A DNA stretch of 64,000 nucleotides, taken from positions 1-64,000 of the forward strand of contig JAFVEY010000054.1 of NCBI GenBank assembly GCA_017475765.1, written 5' to 3'. Shown piece after piece: positions 40,533 through 50,277 of this stretch. Source of the stretch: Clostridia bacterium. GTDB lineage: Bacteria > Bacillota > Clostridia > Oscillospirales > Acutalibacteraceae. Positions within the stretch are counted from its first letter, which is position 1; the number at the start of each line of letters is the position of its first letter. The notes beneath the pieces are model-generated. The model did not search any database and was not told the origin of the DNA. It was given only the letters and a program-made list of their open reading frames with translations. A program made the translations under genes and the position numbers.

Positions 40533-41864
40533 ATGAAAAAAGTTTTGTCCCGGATGCTTTACGTTCTGTTTTTCGGATTTGTTCTGACAATATTGATTTC
40601 CTGCACTCTGCTGATTATTAATTCGATCGGCGAAACAAAACACAACAACATATCGGCAGTACTGATAGACAGCGGCGAAAACAGCTCTGTTTATAAGCAG
40701 GTGGACGAGATTTCGGCGGTTGAACAAAATAGCTCTGACGGAGAAGTGAATCATTACGGATATGTCACTCTGACAACGGCACACGAACGCCTTCTTTACA
40801 CAAGAATAGGGCAAAGCGTACACAATATCTCGAAAGAAAAGGATGAAAATGGTCATTTCAGCACCGAAAGAATCAGAATATCCGGTGAACACATGACGGA
40901 GGAAAGTATCAGACATTCACTCAATGCGTACCTTTCGGACAATCCGCAGGTGTTCTGGCTTGAAAATCTTTTCGGCTATGCCTATGCTGACGATGATACG
41001 ATTGTGGAATGTTATTCCGTGATGTCGGCGGAGGAATGCAGCGAAAAGGTAGGGATTCTTTCGGACAGGATTGATTCTATTCTGGATAATATCAAGGTCT
41101 CCATGACACCCTATGACTGCGAAAAGTATATACACGATACGATACTTTCCTCCTGCAGCTATAAGGAGGGAGTAACATCCATGGCAGACGGCTGGCAGTA
41201 TTTTTCTGTTTACGGAGCCGTTGTGGAGGGAGAAGCCGTTTGCGAGGGCTATGCAAAATCCATGCAGCTGCTGCTGAATATGGCAGGTGTGCCGTGCTAT
41301 ACCATTAGGGGTACGGCTGACGGCGTTGAGCATTTGTGGAATGTTGTCAATGTAAGGGATGACTGGTATCACCTTGACCCCACATGGGACGACAGCGATG
41401 ATAATCTGAATTATGAATACTTCAATGTTACGACAGCGGAAATAAGTAAAAATCATATAATAGCTCCCGGAATGGTATATATGAGTGAAACAAATGCAGA
41501 GCAGACAGAGAGCAGAAATTTCTTTGTTCCCGATTGTACTTCAACGATTATGAATTATTATCATATCGAAGGCTTTAAGCTGACGGGCTTTTCAGCGGAA
41601 GAAAATGAACAGATGATCGGTTTTCTCGTCAGACGTGCAGAAAAGGGAGACAGCTATATTCCTGTATGTATTTCTGAATCATTGGACTACAACGAGTGTG
41701 TGGAAAAGCTGTTCTATTCCTTCCCGTATAAATTTTATTACTATATAGATGCTGCCAATGAAAGGCTTTCGGGAAATCAGAAAATCGACAGAAATAGCAT
41801 TAAAATACTCAAAAACGAGGAGAATATGACTCTCCGGATAAAACTGAATTATATTGACAGATAA
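40533..41864 (+). CDS. Membrane-anchored transglutaminase-like protein
   Basis: 443 residues from ATG 40533 (MKKVLSRMLYVLFFGF), preceded by GGTGATT. One N-terminal membrane anchor or uncleaved signal (about 9-32; the cysteine in LISCTLL is inside the hydrophobic core, so lipoprotein status is doubtful). The exported domain contains the transglutaminase-like triad: Cys in GEAVCEGYAKSMQ, His in EHLWNVVNV and Asp in YHLDPTWDD. It is a second protein of the same fold as the lipoprotein at 15.6-17.1 kb, but without the Ser-rich stalk. Likely acts on cell-surface proteins or peptides. Confidence 0.8.
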   Translation: MKKVLSRMLYVLFFGFVLTILISCTLLIINSIGETKHNNISAVLIDSGENSSVYKQVDEISAVEQNSSDGEVNHYGYVTLTTAHERLLYTRIGQSVHNISKEKDENGHFSTERIRISGEHMTEESIRHSLNAYLSDNPQVFWLENLFGYAYADDDTIVECYSVMSAEECSEKVGILSDRIDSILDNIKVSMTPYDCEKYIHDTILSSCSYKEGVTSMADGWQYFSVYGAVVEGEAVCEGYAKSMQLLLNMAGVPCYTIRGTADGVEHLWNVVNVRDDWYHLDPTWDDSDDNLNYEYFNVTTAEISKNHIIAPGMVYMSETNAEQTESRNFFVPDCTSTIMNYYHIEGFKLTGFSAEENEQMIGFLVRRAEKGDSYIPVCISESLDYNECVEKLFYSFPYKFYYYIDAANERLSGNQKIDRNSIKILKNEENMTLRIKLNYIDR

Positions 41865-41873
41865 CAGCCTTAC

Positions 41874-41908
41874 GGCGCCGCTGATCAGATGCGGCGCTTT
41901 ATTTTTTG
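41874..41908 (+). terminator. Terminator of the transglutaminase-like gene
   Basis: Stem GCGCCGC (41875-41881) with GCGGCGC (41891-41897), followed by TTTATTTTTT. Confidence 0.88.
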
Positions 41909-41924
41909 TATTGAATAAATAGAA

Positions 41925-41996
41925 AATAAAAAACAAACAGCCGGCACCCGGAGCAGAGGAAATACCCTTCATATCCCTCTGCCGTCGGATGCCGGC
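41925..41996 (-). terminator. Terminator of the flavodiiron protein gene
   Basis: Long two-part stem: GCCGGCA (41940-41946) with TGCCGGC (41990-41996) and GCAGAGG (41953-41959) with CCTCTGC (41976-41982). On the reverse strand it is followed by TGTTTGTTTTTTATTTT. Confidence 0.75.
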
Positions 41997-42131
41997 CGCT
42001 TGCGCCGGCTATATCAGATGGCCATCATTTTATATACGGCAAGTTTATATTAACATGAAGTTCGTAAAAAAGTCAATATAAATTTAACAAAAATTCATGA
42101 ATTACTATTTAAAATTACTTTATTGCTCAAA

Positions 42132-43292
42132 TCAGAGAATGGAATCTGCCAGAGCTTCCAGCTGTGCAACGGTTTCCGGCTTTACGGATGATTTGATCGT
42201 TACGCTGACATCACTGATTTCGATCCCCTTCATGCTTTCAAAGTATTCACGGATGATTTTTCCGGCTGCAGGCGCCCATGATCCATTTTCAACGATAGCG
42301 ACCTTTCTGTTGCGGTAGGTCTTGATCTTGAGGTGATGGAGAAAATCGTTGGCGATCGGGAAAATGCCGCCGTCATAAGTCGGAGCGAGTATGACCATTC
42401 TGCTGTAACGGAATGCGTCCTCGACTGCCTCGTGAAGATCTTCTCTTGTAAGGTCGGAAATGGCGATGGGAAGGTCAGTCTTTGCTTTGAGTATCTCATA
42501 GAGCTTTAAAGCAGCTTCCTTTGTGTTTCCGTGAATGGAAGCATAAGCGATGAAGATGCCGTCAGTTTCAGGCTCGTATTTGCTCCATATATCGTAAAGG
42601 TTGATGTAGTAGCCGAGATTTTCTGTCAGGACAGGACCGTGAAGCGGACAGATCGCTTTGATATCGAGCTTGGCAGCCTTTTTGAGAAGAGCCTGAACCT
42701 GTGCGCCGTATTTGCCGACGATATTGAAATAGTATCTTCTTGCCTCACAAGCCCAATCATCAGGTTCGGCATCAATCACGCCGAATTTGCCGAAGCCGTC
42801 AGCGGAGAAAAGAATTCCCTCTGTTTCCTCAAAGCTGACCATAACCTCAGGCCAATGCACCATCGGAGCCATATAGAAGGTTAGCTTATGTGCGCCGAGG
42901 TCAACCGTTTCGCCCTCTTTGACAACAACCGTTCTGTCTGTTGTGTCGAGATCAAAAAACTGCGGAAGCATATTGAAGGTCTTTGCATTGCCGATGAGCT
43001 TCATGTCGGGATATTTTTCTGCTGCCTTTGCGATATTATAGGCATGGTCAGGCTCAAGGTGGCTTATCACAAGATAGTCGGGCTTTCTGCCGTCCAGAAC
43101 TTTTTCGAGGTTTTCAAACCATTCGTCCGTTTTTCTTCTGTCGATAGTGTCCAGAACAGCGATCTTTTCATCCAGTATCACATAGGAGTTATAGCACATT
43201 CCGTCGGGAACCTTATACTGACTTTCAAAAAGATCAAGGTCGGGGTCGTCCGCACCTATATACTTTACTGCTTCTGATACATCTCTTATCAT
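42132..43292 (-). CDS. Flavodiiron protein (FprA-type A flavoprotein)
   Basis: 386 residues: N-terminal metallo-beta-lactamase-like domain (about 1-245) with the diiron ligands HLEPDHA, a later metal histidine in APMVHWPEV and DGFGKFG, then a flavodoxin domain (about 250-386) with the FMN loop YASIHGNTKEAA. Such proteins reduce oxygen to water, or nitric oxide, protecting anaerobes. No rubredoxin domain is fused and no rubredoxin gene is adjacent. GGAGG precedes ATG 43292. Confidence 0.92.
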   Translation of the reverse strand: MIRDVSEAVKYIGADDPDLDLFESQYKVPDGMCYNSYVILDEKIAVLDTIDRRKTDEWFENLEKVLDGRKPDYLVISHLEPDHAYNIAKAAEKYPDMKLIGNAKTFNMLPQFFDLDTTDRTVVVKEGETVDLGAHKLTFYMAPMVHWPEVMVSFEETEGILFSADGFGKFGVIDAEPDDWACEARRYYFNIVGKYGAQVQALLKKAAKLDIKAICPLHGPVLTENLGYYINLYDIWSKYEPETDGIFIAYASIHGNTKEAALKLYEILKAKTDLPIAISDLTREDLHEAVEDAFRYSRMVILAPTYDGGIFPIANDFLHHLKIKTYRNRKVAIVENGSWAPAAGKIIREYFESMKGIEISDVSVTIKSSVKPETVAQLEALADSIL

Positions 43293-43328
43293 TTTTATTC
43301 CTCCGTTTCGGGTAAATTAATAATAATT

Positions 43329-43357
43329 ATTATAATACAAATATTTCTTTGACACAA
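43329..43357 (-). promoter_or_regulatory. Promoter of the flavodiiron gene
   Basis: Reverse strand TTGTGT (43357-43352), 17-base spacer, TATAAT (43334-43329). Confidence 0.5.
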
Positions 43358-43365
43358 TAGTTTTT

Positions 43366-43412
43366 TAGATAAAAATAACGTCTGCTCTACATTGGAATGT
43401 ACAGCAGACGCA
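43366..43412 (-). terminator. Terminator of the PHP phosphatase gene
   Basis: Stem CGTCTGCT (43379-43386) with AGCAGACG (43403-43410), extended by ACATT/AATGT; followed on the reverse strand by TTATTTTTAT. Confidence 0.85.
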
Positions 43413-43416
43413 AATA

Positions 43417-44229
43417 TCAGAGGATAGGAAGCATTTTAGGTTCACGCTTTTCGTATATGGTGAAGTGGGTAAAGCCGCATTCAAGCAGCATTTCAAGACC
43501 GTTTTCAATGCCGGAACCGATGTCGCCCCAGCGGTGGGCGTCAGAACCGAGTGTGACATATTTTCCGCCCAGCTCACGAAAACGGCGGATAATTCCGATA
43601 TCGGGGAGCGTTCTTCCGATGATTTGCCGCAGACCCGATGTGTTGATCTCGATGGCTTTCTGATTTCTGACAAGCACTTCCAGTATGGCATCAACCTTTT
43701 CCCGATATTTTTTGGTATCGGGTTTGATTCCTGCTGTGCCGATGATATAACGAAGCGGATAGTCCAGATGAGCGAGAGAGTCAAACAGATTCTGCTCCGC
43801 AAGCTCCAGCAGCTCTTCACAGTATCTGTCGAGGAGCTGTTCGGCGGTGTCGGGGGTATATTCAAGAAAATAGAAATCCTGTTCATTTTTCAGATTATGC
43901 AGAGAGCCGAGGACAAAATCATAATTGGCAAGTGACAGCGCTTCTTCTGCCGCCTTTACATCCTGTGTCGGCTGCCCCAGTTCAATGCCTGTATATACCC
44001 GAAGCTTGTCAAGATACATCGCTCTTGCTTTTGAAATCTGCATGACGGATCTGGCAATATCGTCTCTGAAGTTTTTTTCAAAGTATTCGTTGCATTCGCA
44101 GTGATCCGTCACGGTGATAGAGTACAGCCCGATTCCCGAAGCCTGTTCACTCATCATGATTACACTGTCATTACCGTCAAAGGAACATTCGCTGTGGGTG
44201 TGGCTGTCGGAAATAAATCTGTACTTCAT
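43417..44229 (-). CDS. PHP-domain phosphatase, histidinol-phosphatase HisJ-like
   Basis: 270 residues from ATG 44229 (MKYRFISDSHTHS) behind AAGGAAGG. The metal-binding PHP motifs are visible: DSHTHS, DHCE, GIELGQ, GSLHNL, HLDY, and GSDAHRWGDIG near the end. Family members include HisJ-type histidinol-phosphate phosphatases. No histidine genes are nearby, so the substrate is uncertain. It is monocistronic. Confidence 0.85.
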   Translation of the reverse strand: MKYRFISDSHTHSECSFDGNDSVIMMSEQASGIGLYSITVTDHCECNEYFEKNFRDDIARSVMQISKARAMYLDKLRVYTGIELGQPTQDVKAAEEALSLANYDFVLGSLHNLKNEQDFYFLEYTPDTAEQLLDRYCEELLELAEQNLFDSLAHLDYPLRYIIGTAGIKPDTKKYREKVDAILEVLVRNQKAIEINTSGLRQIIGRTLPDIGIIRRFRELGGKYVTLGSDAHRWGDIGSGIENGLEMLLECGFTHFTIYEKREPKMLPIL

Positions 44230-44273
44230 AAATTCCTTCCTTTTTATCATGTATTGTTAATAATTTGTTAATT

Positions 44274-44302
44274 ATTATAGCATATACTATCATTTTTTTA
44301 AA
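44274..44302 (-). promoter_or_regulatory. Extended -10 promoter of the PHP gene
   Basis: Reverse strand TTTAAA (44302-44297), 17-base spacer, TATAAT (44279-44274) with TGC directly before the -10. Confidence 0.6.
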
Positions 44303-44432
44303 CATAAATTCTCATTGAAAAAATATAACTTTTTAAGAATTAAATTATCAAAAATATCATAAATTGTCCGAAAAATGAACAATCCTCTCTTCCGGAGACT
44401 TCCGAAAGGAAAAATAAATTCGTTTAAAAGCC

Positions 44433-44461
44433 TTGACAATATGTGCATAAAATAGGATAAT
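44433..44461 (+). promoter_or_regulatory. Promoter of the ACT/UPF0210 pair
   Basis: TTGACA (44433-44438), 17-base spacer, GATAAT (44456-44461). Confidence 0.7.
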
Positions 44462-44492
44462 TAGGTTATATCCAAAGCAGGAGGTTTGTTTT

Positions 44493-44762
44493 ATGAATGC
44501 TGTAATTACAGTTCTGGGAAAGGACAATGTCGGAATACTTGCAAAGGTTTCCAATGAGTGCGCCGGGGTCGGCGTGAATATCGTTGAGGTGACACAGTCC
44601 GTTCTTCAGGGAATGTTTGCCATGATCATGTTCGTTGATATCACAAAAAGTACGGTTCCTTTTTCGGAGCTTGTGGACAGGCTTACGGAAACAGGCGATC
44701 AACTGGGCGTAAAGATCCATGTCATGCACGAGGATATCTTTAACGCAATGCACACCATTTGA
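44493..44762 (+). CDS. ACT domain protein, UPF0237 family
   Basis: 89 residues, a lone ACT domain: AVITVLGKDNVGILAKVSN then VNIVEVTQSVLQGMFAMIM. It probably binds an amino acid or similar small ligand and is nearly always encoded beside a UPF0210 protein, as here (19 bases downstream). AGGAGG precedes ATG 44493. The ligand is not known. Confidence 0.92.
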   Translation: MNAVITVLGKDNVGILAKVSNECAGVGVNIVEVTQSVLQGMFAMIMFVDITKSTVPFSELVDRLTETGDQLGVKIHVMHEDIFNAMHTI

Positions 44763-44781
44763 AAGGAACGGCTGACTGATA

Positions 44782-46140
44782 ATGATCAATTCACGAGATA
44801 TACTTGAAACCATTAATATGATCGACAACGAAAATCTCGATGTAAGAACCATTACAATGGGTATTTCGCTTCTCGACTGCATAGATGACGATATCGACAA
44901 GGCTTGCAATAAGGTGTATAACAAGATCTGCCGCTATGCAAGCGAACTGGTAAAGACAGGTGAGGATATCAGCAAGGATTACGGCATTCCGATTATTCAT
45001 AAAAGAATTTCCGTTACTCCGATCGCAATGCTTGCGGCTGCGTGTCCGACAAAAAGTCCTGTCAAATTCGCAAAGGCACTCGACAAAGCAGCCGATACTG
45101 TCGGAGTCAACTTTGTCGGCGGTTATTCCGCTCTCGTACATAAGGGCTTTGCTCTCGGTGATTATGCGCTGATCGAAAGCATACCGGAAGCCCTTGCTTC
45201 CACAGAGCGTGTCTGCTCCTCAGTCAATATAGGCAGCACAAAGGCAGGCATCAATATGGATGCCGTTGCCAAGATGGGTCATGTTATCCGCAAATCTGCT
45301 GAGCTTACGGCAGACCGTGACTGTATCGGTGCTGCAAAGCTGGTCGTATTCTGCAATGCGCCGGAGGATAACCCGTTTATGGCAGGCGCATTCCACGGAC
45401 CGGGAGAACCTGACTGTGTTATCAATGTTGGCGTTTCGGGTCCCGGTGTGGTAAGAGCCGCTCTGGCGAAGGCAGGCAGCTGCAATATCACAGAGGTGGC
45501 GGATATCGTTAAGAAAACGGCATTCAAGATCACAAGAGCAGGTATGCTGGTGGCAAGAGAGGCGTCAAAGCGCCTGAGTGTACCGTTCGGAATCGTTGAT
45601 CTTTCGCTGGCACCGACTCCGGCTATCGGTGATTCGGTTGCCCATATTCTGGAGGAAATGGGTCTGGAACAGTGCGGCGCACACGGTACAACGGCTTGCC
45701 TTGCACTTCTCAATGACGCTGTCAAGAAAGGCGGAGTGATGGCGTCCTCTCATGTCGGTGGACTTTCGGGTGCGTTTATCCCCGTTACCGAGGATGCAGG
45801 CATGATAGACGCAGCAAGAAATAAGACGCTGACGCTGACAAAGCTGGAGGCGATGACAGCCGTATGCTCTGTGGGACTTGATATGATAGCGATACCGGGC
45901 GATACTCCGGCAGACGTGATTTCGGGCATTATAGCCGATGAAGCAGCAATAGGAATGGTTAATTCCAAAACAACTGCAGTACGTCTGATTCCTGCCATCG
46001 GAAAGAAGGCAGGAGAGGAGCTTAATTTCGGCGGTCTTCTCGGTCAGGGACCGATCATGGACATCAATCCGAAATCTCCCTCGAAATTTATTGCGAGGGG
46101 CGGCAGAATACCGGCACCGATGCAAAGTCTGAAAAACTGA
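44782..46140 (+). CDS. UPF0210 (DUF711/PFL-like) protein
   Basis: 452 residues, normal length. Matches the family at [51 protein letters not shown] and [11 protein letters not shown]. The fold is related to pyruvate formate-lyase-like barrels, but no C-terminal glycyl-radical motif is apparent and no activating enzyme is nearby, so radical chemistry is not implied. Paired with the ACT domain protein; the reaction is unknown. Confidence 0.92.
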   Translation: MINSRDILETINMIDNENLDVRTITMGISLLDCIDDDIDKACNKVYNKICRYASELVKTGEDISKDYGIPIIHKRISVTPIAMLAAACPTKSPVKFAKALDKAADTVGVNFVGGYSALVHKGFALGDYALIESIPEALASTERVCSSVNIGSTKAGINMDAVAKMGHVIRKSAELTADRDCIGAAKLVVFCNAPEDNPFMAGAFHGPGEPDCVINVGVSGPGVVRAALAKAGSCNITEVADIVKKTAFKITRAGMLVAREASKRLSVPFGIVDLSLAPTPAIGDSVAHILEEMGLEQCGAHGTTACLALLNDAVKKGGVMASSHVGGLSGAFIPVTEDAGMIDAARNKTLTLTKLEAMTAVCSVGLDMIAIPGDTPADVISGIIADEAAIGMVNSKTTAVRLIPAIGKKAGEELNFGGLLGQGPIMDINPKSPSKFIARGGRIPAPMQSLKN

Positions 46141-46249
46141 GCAGTTTTACAGACTGCCGGCGGACATTTAATGTCTGTGTGATTCGGATGATTTATGTAT
46201 TTTGTCTGAAATTAAATGAAAAGTTTAAACATCTTGCCCAATTTGTCGC

Positions 46250-46278
46250 TTGTAAAATGACGGAAATAAAGGTATAAT
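46250..46278 (+). promoter_or_regulatory. Promoter of the V-ATPase operon
   Basis: TTGTAA (46250-46255), 17-base spacer, TATAAT (46273-46278), with a leader of about 75 bases. Confidence 0.65.
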
Positions 46279-46362
46279 TAAAAACAGAAATTGGGTGTAG
46301 AAAGAATGGGCTTTCTCTTTTCTTTCTATACCCATGCTATTTATAAGGGGGTGCAGGTTTCT

Positions 46363-46674
46363 ATGGAGGATATGATTTCTAAGATCGTCGATATGGATAA
46401 AAAGGCGAGAGGAATAACCGATGAAGCTCAGCAGAGCAAAATTGATTATGAAAAAGAGATCATCCGGAAAAAGGAAAAAATCAAAAATGATTTTCTAGAA
46501 AGAGCCAAGGAGCGTATCAGGATCAATAAGCAGACAGCACAGAAAAAAGCCGATGAGGAGCTGAAACTTATTGAGGAAAAAAATGCAGCCATCATTGCCG
46601 CTCTCGACAAAACCTATTCCGAAAACCATGATAAATGGGTTGACCGGATCGTGGAAAGAGTGATCGCAGAATGA
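46363..46674 (+). CDS. V-type ATPase subunit G/H (peripheral stalk)
   Basis: 103 residues from ATG 46363 (MEDMISKIVDMDKKARG); the longer frame to 46291 lacks a start signal. Entirely helical and charged, with the K/E-rich coiled coil of the archaeal/bacterial G (AtpH-like) subunit that pairs with subunit E in the peripheral stalk. First gene of the V-ATPase operon. Confidence 0.8.
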   Translation: MEDMISKIVDMDKKARGITDEAQQSKIDYEKEIIRKKEKIKNDFLERAKERIRINKQTAQKKADEELKLIEEKNAAIIAALDKTYSENHDKWVDRIVERVIAE

Positions 46675-46714
46675 TACTTCAGGAAAGATCATTCGGAAAG
46701 GATGGTGGATAATC

Positions 46715-47755
46715 ATGTCGTCATCTGCAATGGCGTCAAATGCGATCCTGGCAAAAGCCCGTGCCATGTACGGCAAATGTCTGACGGATTCGGATTATAA
46801 GCAGCTGATGGACTGCCGCAATGTGTCGGAGGTCGCTTCTTATCTCAAATCACGGACTTCCTACAAATCCGCCCTGACAGGACTTGATGAAAACGATGTT
46901 CACAGGGGTCAGCTGGAGCCTATGCTGAAACAAAATATTTATTTTGATGTTTTTGCCCTTTCCAGATATGCCAAGGATAAGGCGCTGGTCTTTTCGGATT
47001 TTATCATTTCCGAAATGGAGATTGAGCAGATCATGCGCTGCCTGATGCTTGTCAATATCGGAAGATCCGATGAATATGTCTATACGATGCCGCTTTCTCT
47101 GGACAAGTTTAGAAAAATAAGCCTGAAAAAGCTGACGGGAGTCCGCACATATGATGATCTTGCCGATGCGCTTTACGGCTCAAAATATCATGCTGTGCTT
47201 CAGAAACACCGGCCGAAGGACGGAGAACGTATCAATATCGCTCAGATAGAAGCGGATCTGAATAATCAGAATTACGCAACGGTTATGAAAACGATAGAAA
47301 ACGGCAAGAATAAAAGTGACAGGGATGAGCTGAGGGATGTTTTAGCTGCTATGCTGGATTTCAGAAATATCTCCAGTATTATAAGACTGAAAAAATATTA
47401 TAAGTATGATCAGAGCAGGATAAAACCGCTTCTGATTCCCTATGGCAGACTTGCCGGAAGAACGCTGGATGAGCTTTGTGCAGCGGAAAGCGTACAGGAG
47501 GTATTTGAGATTTCACGCTCTACCTATCTCGGCAGGCTGATGTCGAAGCTCAGATATAACGATCAGTCGCAGATGACCTCGTCTATGATCAGTATGTACT
47601 GCCGTCATCATCTGAGACTGTCGCCTAACCCTACGATAGTTATGGTCTCCTATATTTATCTGAAGGAGATCGAACTGAAAAATATTATCAATATTATCGA
47701 GGCAACACGCTATGGTCTTTCCGCTGAGGAAAAGGCGAAGCTGCTTGTCAGATAG
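46715..47755 (+). CDS. ntpC: V-type ATPase subunit C (d-type, rotor cap)
   Basis: 346 residues. AtpC/NtpC-type protein: NAILAKARAMYGKCLTDSDYK at the N-terminus (here cited as KARAMYGKCL), helical throughout, ending with EIELKNIINIIEATRYGLS, the typical end. It links the central shaft to the membrane K-ring. The TAG stop is embedded in the binding site of subunit I. Its position before subunit I differs from the Enterococcus I-K-E-C-G-A-B-D order. Confidence 0.9.
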   Translation: MSSSAMASNAILAKARAMYGKCLTDSDYKQLMDCRNVSEVASYLKSRTSYKSALTGLDENDVHRGQLEPMLKQNIYFDVFALSRYAKDKALVFSDFIISEMEIEQIMRCLMLVNIGRSDEYVYTMPLSLDKFRKISLKKLTGVRTYDDLADALYGSKYHAVLQKHRPKDGERINIAQIEADLNNQNYATVMKTIENGKNKSDRDELRDVLAAMLDFRNISSIIRLKKYYKYDQSRIKPLLIPYGRLAGRTLDELCAAESVQEVFEISRSTYLGRLMSKLRYNDQSQMTSSMISMYCRHHLRLSPNPTIVMVSYIYLKEIELKNIINIIEATRYGLSAEEKAKLLVR

Positions 47756-47766
47756 GAGGTGATTAT

Positions 47767-49710
47767 GTGTCTGTTAAGCCTGTGAAGGCCATCAGCATAA
47801 TCGGTATGATGTCGGAACTGGACAAGGTCATCAAGTTCTGCGGTGATTCACAAATGTTCCACCCGGATGACGCAATGTCATTCTACTCCAACACTCAGAA
47901 TTTTGTGCCGCTGGATGAAAAAAATCCTTATGCCACTCCCCTTCAGAGTCTGAGGAGTGCGGCTGATATGGCAGGCTTTGAGCTGGAATATGTAAAGCTG
48001 AAAAACTTCAGCGTAAGCTCAAAAGGAATTTTGAAATATGTCAAATTCCTGGTCAATAAGCTTGAAAAAATGGTGAATGACAGACTGAGATGCAGGCAGG
48101 ATATCGACGCCTGCCGCAGAAAAATCGAACAGGTGGGGCATTTTGTCGGAAGAGATCTGGATTTTACGGAAATTATGAAATGCAGATATATCAACCCGAC
48201 ATTCGGCAGACTTCCGAATGAAAGCTTTCAAAAGCTGTCCGAATTTTCTGATAATCCTTATGTCCTTTTCTTCTCCTTTACGGAGGATGAAACCCACCAT
48301 TGGGGTGCTTATTTCGCCCCGAATGAACAAAAGGATGAGATCGACAGGATATTTTCTTCGCTCTACTTTGAAAAGCTGGAGATTCCGCCGATTGCCGGAA
48401 CGCCCGAACAGTATGTCAAAACACTTGAAAAAGAGCTGGAACGGCTGAAAGAGGAGCAGGAAAAGACAGAGAATACTATTGATGTGTTTTGGAAGGCAGA
48501 ACGTGAAAAGTGTATGATGTATTACAGCAAGCTGCAAGAGCTGAATTCCTATCATGCTATCAAGCGTTATGTCTATAAGTACCATAAAAGTTTTATACTT
48601 GTCGGCTGGATCCCGGCTGAAAATGAGGAATTTTTCACAAGACAGCTGGACGGTATCAAGAGCATTGAATATTCTCTGAGTGACGGTAAGGATGAGCTGA
48701 AACATTCACCGCCCGTAATCCTGAAAAATGCGCCGTTTATGCGGCTGTATGAATTTTATGTCAAAATGTACGGTCTGCCCTGTTATAATGAGGTTGACCC
48801 GACACCTATCGTGGCGATCACCTACACGCTGTTTTTCGGAATCATGTTCGGAGATATGGGTCAGGGACTGGTCGTTGCCATTGTGGGAGCGCTGATGTGG
48901 AAGCTGAAAAAGATGGAGCTTGGAAGAATACTGATACCATGCGGTATTTCGGGCATGGTTTTCGGATTTATCTACGGTTCGGTATTCGGTTTTGAGGAAG
49001 CGCTCAATCCGGTTTACAAAGCGCTGTTTGGCATTGACGGAAAGCTGGTCGAGGTAATGGAGCCTGAAACGATCAACTTTATTATTTACGGCTCTGTTGC
49101 GATGGGCTTTGTGACGCTTGCTGTAACGATGCTTGTCAATATTTACTCATCACTACGGCGGAAGGATCCCGAAAGTGCCTTCTTCGGAGCAAACGGAGTG
49201 GCAGGCTTTGTGTTCTATGTGTCGCTTGTGGCGGGGCTTGTATGCACGATGTTCCTCAATATTCCAGTCATGAATGCGGCATATGTCATTTGTCTGATTG
49301 CCGTGCCGCTGGTGCTGATGTTCCTTCGTGAGCCGCTCGGCAGACTTGCCGAAGGCAGAAAGAACTGGCAGCCTGAAAAATGGGGCGAATATTGTATGCA
49401 AAGCTTTTTTGAGCTGTTTGAGATGTGTCTGAGCTATGTTACGAACACCATGTCATTTTTGAGAGTGGGAGCTTATATACTGGTTCATGCAGGTATGATG
49501 CTTGTGGTGTTCACGCTTGCCGAGATGGTGGGCGGCGTTGTTGGCTATACGCTTGTTGTTATTATCGGCAACGGTATTGTCATGGCTCTTGAGGCGCTGC
49601 TTGTTGCTATTCAGGTGCTCAGACTTGACTACTACGAAATCTTCAGCCGGTTCTATATCGGTGAAGGACGTCAGTTTACACCTGTGACAGCACGTAAGGA
49701 CGAGGAATGA
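47767..49710 (+). CDS. ntpI: V-type ATPase subunit I (a-type stator)
   Basis: 647 residues starting at GTG 47767, six bases after AGGAGGT. Soluble helical N-terminal half (about 1-340, coiled coil near 210-240) and a membrane half with seven or eight hydrophobic segments. It contains the conserved LFFGIMFGDMGQGLV and TNTMSFLRVGAYILVHAGM, in which the arginine of FLRVGAY is the essential stator residue of ion transport. Forms the ion half-channels with subunit K. Confidence 0.95.
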   Translation: MSVKPVKAISIIGMMSELDKVIKFCGDSQMFHPDDAMSFYSNTQNFVPLDEKNPYATPLQSLRSAADMAGFELEYVKLKNFSVSSKGILKYVKFLVNKLEKMVNDRLRCRQDIDACRRKIEQVGHFVGRDLDFTEIMKCRYINPTFGRLPNESFQKLSEFSDNPYVLFFSFTEDETHHWGAYFAPNEQKDEIDRIFSSLYFEKLEIPPIAGTPEQYVKTLEKELERLKEEQEKTENTIDVFWKAEREKCMMYYSKLQELNSYHAIKRYVYKYHKSFILVGWIPAENEEFFTRQLDGIKSIEYSLSDGKDELKHSPPVILKNAPFMRLYEFYVKMYGLPCYNEVDPTPIVAITYTLFFGIMFGDMGQGLVVAIVGALMWKLKKMELGRILIPCGISGMVFGFIYGSVFGFEEALNPVYKALFGIDGKLVEVMEPETINFIIYGSVAMGFVTLAVTMLVNIYSSLRRKDPESAFFGANGVAGFVFYVSLVAGLVCTMFLNIPVMNAAYVICLIAVPLVLMFLREPLGRLAEGRKNWQPEKWGEYCMQSFFELFEMCLSYVTNTMSFLRVGAYILVHAGMMLVVFTLAEMVGGVVGYTLVVIIGNGIVMALEALLVAIQVLRLDYYEIFSRFYIGEGRQFTPVTARKDEE

Positions 49711-49715
49711 GGAAC

Positions 49716-49742
49716 GAGGGTGAGGAGTGACATTCCACCCTC
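49716..49742 (+). other. Intercistronic hairpin between subunits I and K
   Basis: Stem GAGGGTG (49716-49722) with CACCCTC (49736-49742), in the 121-base gap before the K gene; no T-run. It may stabilise or process the K message, whose product is needed in many copies per complex. Confidence 0.5.
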
Positions 49743-49831
49743 CTGCCGCACTTCCTTATGGCTGATCGGAAAGCAGGATATCTGTTTTCGTACACCCGAT
49801 AAAAAATTTAAAAAAGAAAGAGGAATTAATT

Positions 49832-50257
49832 ATGTTGGAATATGTATTGCTTTTGGTGCCGGTTGTATTTTTGGTTGGTTCTGTTTATTACGCTTATAAA
49901 AATGTTGCTCTCGGTAAGAAAACCCGCAAGGCTGCTCTTGTCAGACAGGTTGCTTCCTTTGCAATCGTCGGAACCTTCTGCCTGATCACTTCACTTGTTG
50001 CTATGGCAGCAGGCGATGAATCGGCAGCAGCTAATCCTGATCTCAACAAAGGTATTTCCATGATTGCCGCAGCTCTTGCAACAGGTATATCAGGTATCGG
50101 CGGCGGTATCGCAGTAGGCGGTGCAGCTCCGGCAGCTATCGGCGCAACAAGTGAGGATCCGAAGGCTTTCGGTAAGGCGCTTATCTTTGTTGCTCTCGGT
50201 GAAGGTGTTGCCCTCTACGGACTTCTTGTTTCCATTCTTATCATCAGCAATGTCTGA
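49832..50257 (+). CDS. ntpK: V-type ATPase subunit K (proteolipid c-ring)
   Basis: 141 residues with four hydrophobic helices (about 3-22, 38-60, 73-100, 112-138). The second hairpin carries the single ion-binding glutamate, in FVALGEGVALYGLLV. The glycine-rich helix 3 (GISGIGGGIAVGGAAPAAIGA, cited here as SGIGGGIAVGGAAPAA) packs against it. In the better known proteins the glutamate is flanked LPET and helix 3 contains a glutamine (IAQGK or VAQAR); here these positions read GEG and IAVGG. AAAGAGG precedes ATG 49832. Confidence 0.93.
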   Translation: MLEYVLLLVPVVFLVGSVYYAYKNVALGKKTRKAALVRQVASFAIVGTFCLITSLVAMAAGDESAAANPDLNKGISMIAAALATGISGIGGGIAVGGAAPAAIGATSEDPKAFGKALIFVALGEGVALYGLLVSILIISNV

Positions 50258-50277
50258 TTGCCGGAAAAGGTGAGCTT

